From positions 2,733,001 through 2,797,000 of the forward strand of contig OX335653.1 in NCBI GenBank assembly GCA_946894095.1: a stretch of DNA of 64,000 bases, in the 5' to 3' direction. Origin of the DNA: Incurvaria masculella (Eukaryota; Arthropoda; Insecta; Lepidoptera; Incurvariidae). How positions within the stretch are numbered: the stretch's first letter is position 1; each line of letters begins with the position of its first letter. This document shows positions 59,735-64,000 of the stretch, piece after piece. The position numbers and the translations under genes are program-made. The notes under the pieces are model-generated. The model had not been told where the DNA came from, did not search any database, and was given only the letters and a program-made list of their open reading frames with translations.

Positions 59735-62565
59735 ATAAAACCAACACAATAATTTGAAGTCTTACATTTAATCATTTTTTTATTGCAGACAAGATATCGT
59801 TTCAGTAACAGGCCTCGCTACTTGCGCTTCCAGTTCGAAAGCAGACGCACGCAGTGCGCTAGAATTACTCGCTAACTTGGCATACGCTTAACAATAAATC
59901 ATAACAAAACATTACACCTATTCAACAAAAAATGATTAAATAAAATAAATGTTTTTATTCAGTGGCCCGCTCCACAAATCACAAATTAATAAAACAAAGT
60001 AGATGTGTGTTACGCGTTGGAAAAACCCCTGTGATTGAGGTACAATTTACTATAGATTAGGGCACGCCACAGAATATTGAGATCATTTGTATGAACAACT
60101 CATCAACGATTGGTGACTGTTACGTCTTCATTTAAACAACAATAAAAAAAAATAAAGGAAATAACACATGTCGAAATGATTTTTTTCGATTGACGTCAAA
60201 TAATAATAAGAAACAACAAAAATATATAAAATTTACACGTTTTTTTACAGGTCATTAACATCTAAGTTTCAATTACATTCAACTCGGCCCAGTCACATTA
60301 GATATTTTTTTTTTACGATACACAAAAACAAGAAATAATAATAATGTGTTCTATTTTATATAGCGCACACACTGGCCTGCTTTCGAACGCAATCGCGCAG
60401 ATATTTTGCTATAGGTACAGTGTGAAACTTTAGAATCTCATTGTAGTACAAATAATTTAAAAAAACTCACCACTTGTGAAAAATATATCGCTAATGAAGT
60501 AGACAAAAATCGAATAGTTTTTGGAAACAATAAACCACTGACAAACTTATCTTATGATTATAAAGCCCAATTGCACCAATACCGCTAAATTAGATTTGAA
60601 GATAAATGCTTCCCAAGCTCATTTTAAAATTTCTGTTATTATACGCATGCAAATATAGGTACCTATTAACTTTAATATTTACAATAAAAAATTTGCAAAT
60701 GTCTGCATCACGTGTATGGGTAGGGACTGCATGTGGTAAGCCCAAAAAAAAATATATCACGGGTGACATTTCTGGCTCCCGAGCACCATTATTGGGTCTC
60801 AGGGTAACCAGCAGAAAATTCTTGTAACACAAATAGATTTTTTCTTGGTCCCTATACGTTTTATTGAAGTCACGTGACAAATTTGTATGGGGACAAATAA
60901 AAAACATCCGTTTTCGATTTGTGCAATAAGCATTTTCTTCTTCTGTAACCTATTCTGAAACACTTTGTATTTTTCTAAAAATAAGAAAGAAAGTGGTGCA
61001 GCCACCGAGTACTGACGCCTCCCAGTCGAGAAGTGCGTTGGTGGTAAGATGCGTACTATTACATTTAATTTTAATTAGACATCTTTTTTGTACGATAAAG
61101 ACAGAGATGTCAAACTTACATTTATTTAAGTTACCGTTTACTCTCATTTAACGATATTGGTGCAATTCGGCCTAAGTTGTATTATTTTTTTTCAGGTGAA
61201 TCTTCCGTTTACATTTATTTAATGGCTTTATCTCCAAGATAAAGAAATTACCGTCAACGACCGAGACACGGAAGACGAAAATGCAGAATACAATGTGTTA
61301 CAAACCGAACTATTCGGGTACAGGTTAAAAATATTCCCAAGCATTTTTTTTTTCATTAAAAATATACTTTATCGAGTGGCCTACTACACCGATACTGTGA
61401 AATTGCCTAACTAAATATAGGTAATTAAACAATATTAAAAATAAATAAACTATTAAATACTAAAACTAACATCTTAACCCCTTACATTACCTAAATCATT
61501 TATTTATTTATAAACATCCCGACCAAATTCTATTCAGTATGTACACTTATTAGATTTTAATGTTTTTTTTTTGCACTAAACTTCACTCGAGTCTCAGTAC
61601 CAATGTTCATTCGTTTTAGCATATTTCTTGAAGAGGCTCGTTGACTAGCAGTATTTCAATTAACAAAAAAATCTAAACCAGAATTATGAGAAAGTAGGAA
61701 GAGAAACACAAGAGCACCCGTAAGGGGAGAACATTCAAGGTCATTTCAATGATGAAGTACAAATTCGTTTATACAATAACTAAAGTATATATGAAACGCT
61801 TTGGTAAAATTTTGAAATCTGGTTAATAAGAGTAAAACATTTCAAGTCTTGTTCGTTATACCTAGTCGAATTAAATGCAGACCAGAGACGGCTAAAATTC
61901 AGATACTGCAGTGAAAACGACATATGAAATACAAAATTTTACACAAAGCTTTCATTCTATCCATAAAATTACGTCACTTTAAAAAAATGCTTATCGCCTG
62001 CTAGGGTCCGTATGTACACACACACACTTCATTTAATTGCAACAAATTAAGCTAGAACGTCCATCGTCGGCTGTGGTCAGGGGTGGCTTGCAACGTCAAG
62101 CTTGAGTGAGGAAATATATTTGCGCTTGATGCAAGGTTTACGTTTTATGTGCTCGCGACAACACTAAGTTCGGAACGAACTTACACCATTTTGTGTTTCA
62201 CAAACTATTGCACAATGTACATACCAAGAAACGTAGAAATGTAAAATTGACTTGTTATTCATCTCAAAATGTTTGAACCAACCAACTTACTTTTGGTAAT
62301 TACAGTTCGTAATCAGTTTCATACCTGTTACATATTTTATTCTTCTTTGAAGGTAAGACACACCGGGCTGGTTTTTTGGGCGTGTTTTTCGCGTATTTCT
62401 GCCGTCAGATTGACATGACGGTTTGATGCCACTTAACTGCCTTTTTTCTAGATCTAGTGACTTCTACGACTTCCAGCAGTGACCCAAGAAAAATGTATTC
62501 CATTACATATTTTCCAAATATCAATGATAATAGCAACAGCAATAGTGAATATGAACGATTAGATT
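59735..62565. other. No gene recognised
   Basis: AT-rich. It could include a long 3' UTR of the zinc-finger gene, but nothing shows where that transcript ends. Nothing else identified. Confidence 0.4.
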
Positions 62566-62571
62566 AATGTA

Positions 62572-63088
62572 CAGGATGGGGCATAAATCACAAAGGGGTT
62601 GCAACTGATTATAACTTTTTTTTGTATTAATCTTGCATAGATATCAGATAATAAAATAAAACTCATTGATAAAACTCATCTTTGATTTTGGTTTTAAATA
62701 TTACGTCACGTAAATAACTGCCATTTACAACCATAAATCATAAACTTTTGAGAGCACTTCTCGTTATTTTCTTTAGAGCGTGAGGAGTTAGCAAGTGTAT
62801 TTCAGCTCGGATTGTCCTGGGTCTATTAATGTACACATTTTCTTTTAAATAACCCCAGAGAAAATAATTCGGCGCAGTTAAATCCGGGCCAGTGAATTGT
62901 TGAAAATCTCGAGATTGAGCAATCACTGAATGTCTGCCTTAGGATCGCCATTGTTAGATAACGCTGAAATTATCCATAATGAATCTCTAAAATATATTTT
63001 TTAGTTTTTAAAATCAAAATAATACTAAATATCAGTGCCAATGACATATTGAACTTTTTAAACCCCATGTGACTTTTGCCCCACCCAG
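62572..63088 (-). mobile_element. Mariner-type deletion derivative with TIRs and TA target
   Basis: The left end CAGGATGGGGCATAAATCAC and the reverse complement of the right end CTGGGTGGGGCAAAAGTCAC are inverted repeats; TA flanks both (62570-62571, 63089-63090). It keeps only a C-terminal transposase piece. Confidence 0.8.
62738..62926 (-). pseudogene. Transposase C-terminal fragment
   Basis: The minus strand reads TGPDLTAPNYFLWGYLKENV then YINRPRTIRAEIHLLTP. S-PDLT-x-x-(D/N)-(F/Y)-FLWG-(Y/F)-LK marks the last catalytic region of mariner-like transposases common in insects (the final Asp is Asn here). It belongs to the element 62572-63088. Confidence 0.75.
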
Positions 63089-63089
63089 T

Positions 63090-63466
63090 ATAAGTTAATC
63101 ACTACTTATACCACATTATTTCCCAATCCTTTGGGCGACATTCCAGAGGTGACACTGCCTTGTGTGTAATGACACAGGTATCAAACTATATTTATAGTTG
63201 GGATCTTTTCAAATCCACTAAATCGCATCAGAATTCACATATTACATGTACTATAACCGCTGTACTAATGGAATGAACACAAAACCTTTTCACTCGACTA
63301 CCTTTGGCTATGCAAAAAAATGCCTACTTTCAATTTTACAAAGCGGGCGTTAACTTTTTGTGTTCTTTCTGTGATTCAGAGTATTAAAATGTGCAACCAG
63401 TCCACGCCCGGACCTTGCCTTTAACATTACCTCCCTGACCAACACCCGCCGCTCCGCCGTCGCCGC
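63090..63466 (-). other. 3' UTR of the zinc-finger gene, extent unknown
   Basis: Follows the stop at 63467 on the minus strand. No coding sequence or clear polyadenylation signal can be placed close by. Confidence 0.35.
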
Positions 63467-63679
63467 CTAGCCCTCCGTGGCGACGGGCTCGCGCGCGTGG
63501 TGTATCATGACGTGCTTGTTGTGGTTGGACTTGTTGCTGGAGGTCTTCCCGCAGATGTTGCAGGCGAAGGGGCGCGCGCCGCTGTGCACGCGCATGTGCT
63601 CCGTGAGGTAGTAGCTGCGGTGGAAGGTCTTGCCGCACTCGGGCACCGTGCACGCGTAGCGCTTGTTCGACTCGTGCTC
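63467..63679 (-). CDS. C2H2 zinc-finger protein, last coding exon
   Basis: The acceptor is CTCTACCTCCAG before GAGCACGAG; 71 codons to a TAG stop. Two C2H2 fingers are complete: CTVPECGKTFHRSYYLTEH-type (C-x4-C-x12-H-x3-H) and CNICGKTSSNKSNHNKH-type (C-x2-C-x12-H-x3-H), joined by a linker HSGARPFA close to the TGEKPF consensus. A short tail HAREPVATEG follows. It is probably a nuclear DNA-binding factor; the other exons lie beyond the right edge. Which zinc-finger gene it is cannot be told from two fingers. Confidence 0.9.
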   Translation of the reverse strand, partial: EHESNKRYACTVPECGKTFHRSYYLTEHMRVHSGARPFACNICGKTSSNKSNHNKHVMIHHAREPVATEG

Positions 63680-64000
63680 CTGGAGGTAGAGAGTGTTCCG
63701 TTAGCTAGGGAACTTTTCCATACGACGTGATTGATTTGGTAGAGAGGGAGGGGTTTATCAAAATACCACGCAGGGGAGGAGGGGTATTCACCCTGTCACG
63801 TGGTATTTCAAAATGTTGTTATTAGTTAAAAAATACTAAAAACACTTACGACAGCAAAACGACACAAAAAACCAGCAAGTTTTGCAATACCACGTGAAAA
63901 AGAAGGGGGGGAGGGAATGCATCAAGAAAACACATGGTCACAGAGGGGGAGGGGGGTCAAAAAGTGGCCATAAATCGGTCACGTGGTAGACGGAGTCAGC
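63680..64000. other. Zinc-finger gene intron with CACGTGGTAT-type repeat
   Basis: AATACCACGC, CACGTGGTATTTC, AATACCACGTG and CACGTGGTAG with G-rich spacers look like a foldback MITE whose right end may be at or past the window edge. Confidence 0.45.

Overview
The window is eukaryotic and almost certainly from a moth or butterfly (Lepidoptera). It is AT-rich and packed with transposon debris. It carries short (TTAGG)n runs, the insect telomere motif. It also carries lepidopteran-type Helitrons ending in CTAG, SINEs, many MITEs and LINE fragments. Real coding sequence is a small fraction and sits in short, GC-rich exons, all but one fragment on the minus strand.

Layout. (1) About 5.9-18.4 kb, minus strand: the first seven coding exons of an SV2-like (synaptic vesicle glycoprotein 2-like) major facilitator transporter. 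Exon phases all agree and give 417 codons; the last membrane helices must lie beyond the left edge. (2) 18.9-35.4 kb: no complete gene; Helitrons, SINEs, TTAA-flanked MITEs, a THAP-domain exon fragment at 20.8 kb and a TATA-type promoter fragment at 22.5 kb. (3) 35.4-54.6 kb, minus strand: a complete secreted animal heme peroxidase (chorion peroxidase/peroxinectin class), 15 exons summing to 2379 nt (792 aa plus stop). It has a signal peptide, an N-terminal Cys cluster and the full peroxidase fold. Its introns hold SINEs, MITEs, a hAT element, LINE pieces and a TTAGG array. (4) 54.7-63.4 kb: no gene recognised; foldback elements, a tRNA-headed SINE and a mariner deletion derivative. (5) 63.47-63.68 kb, minus strand: the last coding exon of a C2H2 zinc-finger gene that continues past the right edge.

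Most unusual: three exons in two neighbouring genes (transporter exon 3, peroxidase exons 12 and 14) are each followed, inside the next intron, by a tandem array of degenerate copies of that exon's own 3' end, with its splice donor in the arrays examined. Peroxidase exon 10, which carries the proximal heme histidine, is duplicated whole with both splice sites. The peroxidase also lacks the usual catalytic arginine and both acidic residues that normally bind heme covalently.

The repeats show several mechanisms: SINEs with one common body but either a 5S rRNA-derived or a tRNA-derived head, a SINE sharing its tail with a LINE 3' end, head-to-tail tandem Helitrons that carry a captured SINE piece, and a foldback whose loop is telomeric repeat. 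The genes do not form a pathway with one another. All calls were made by eye from the sequence; no similarity search or folding program was run.
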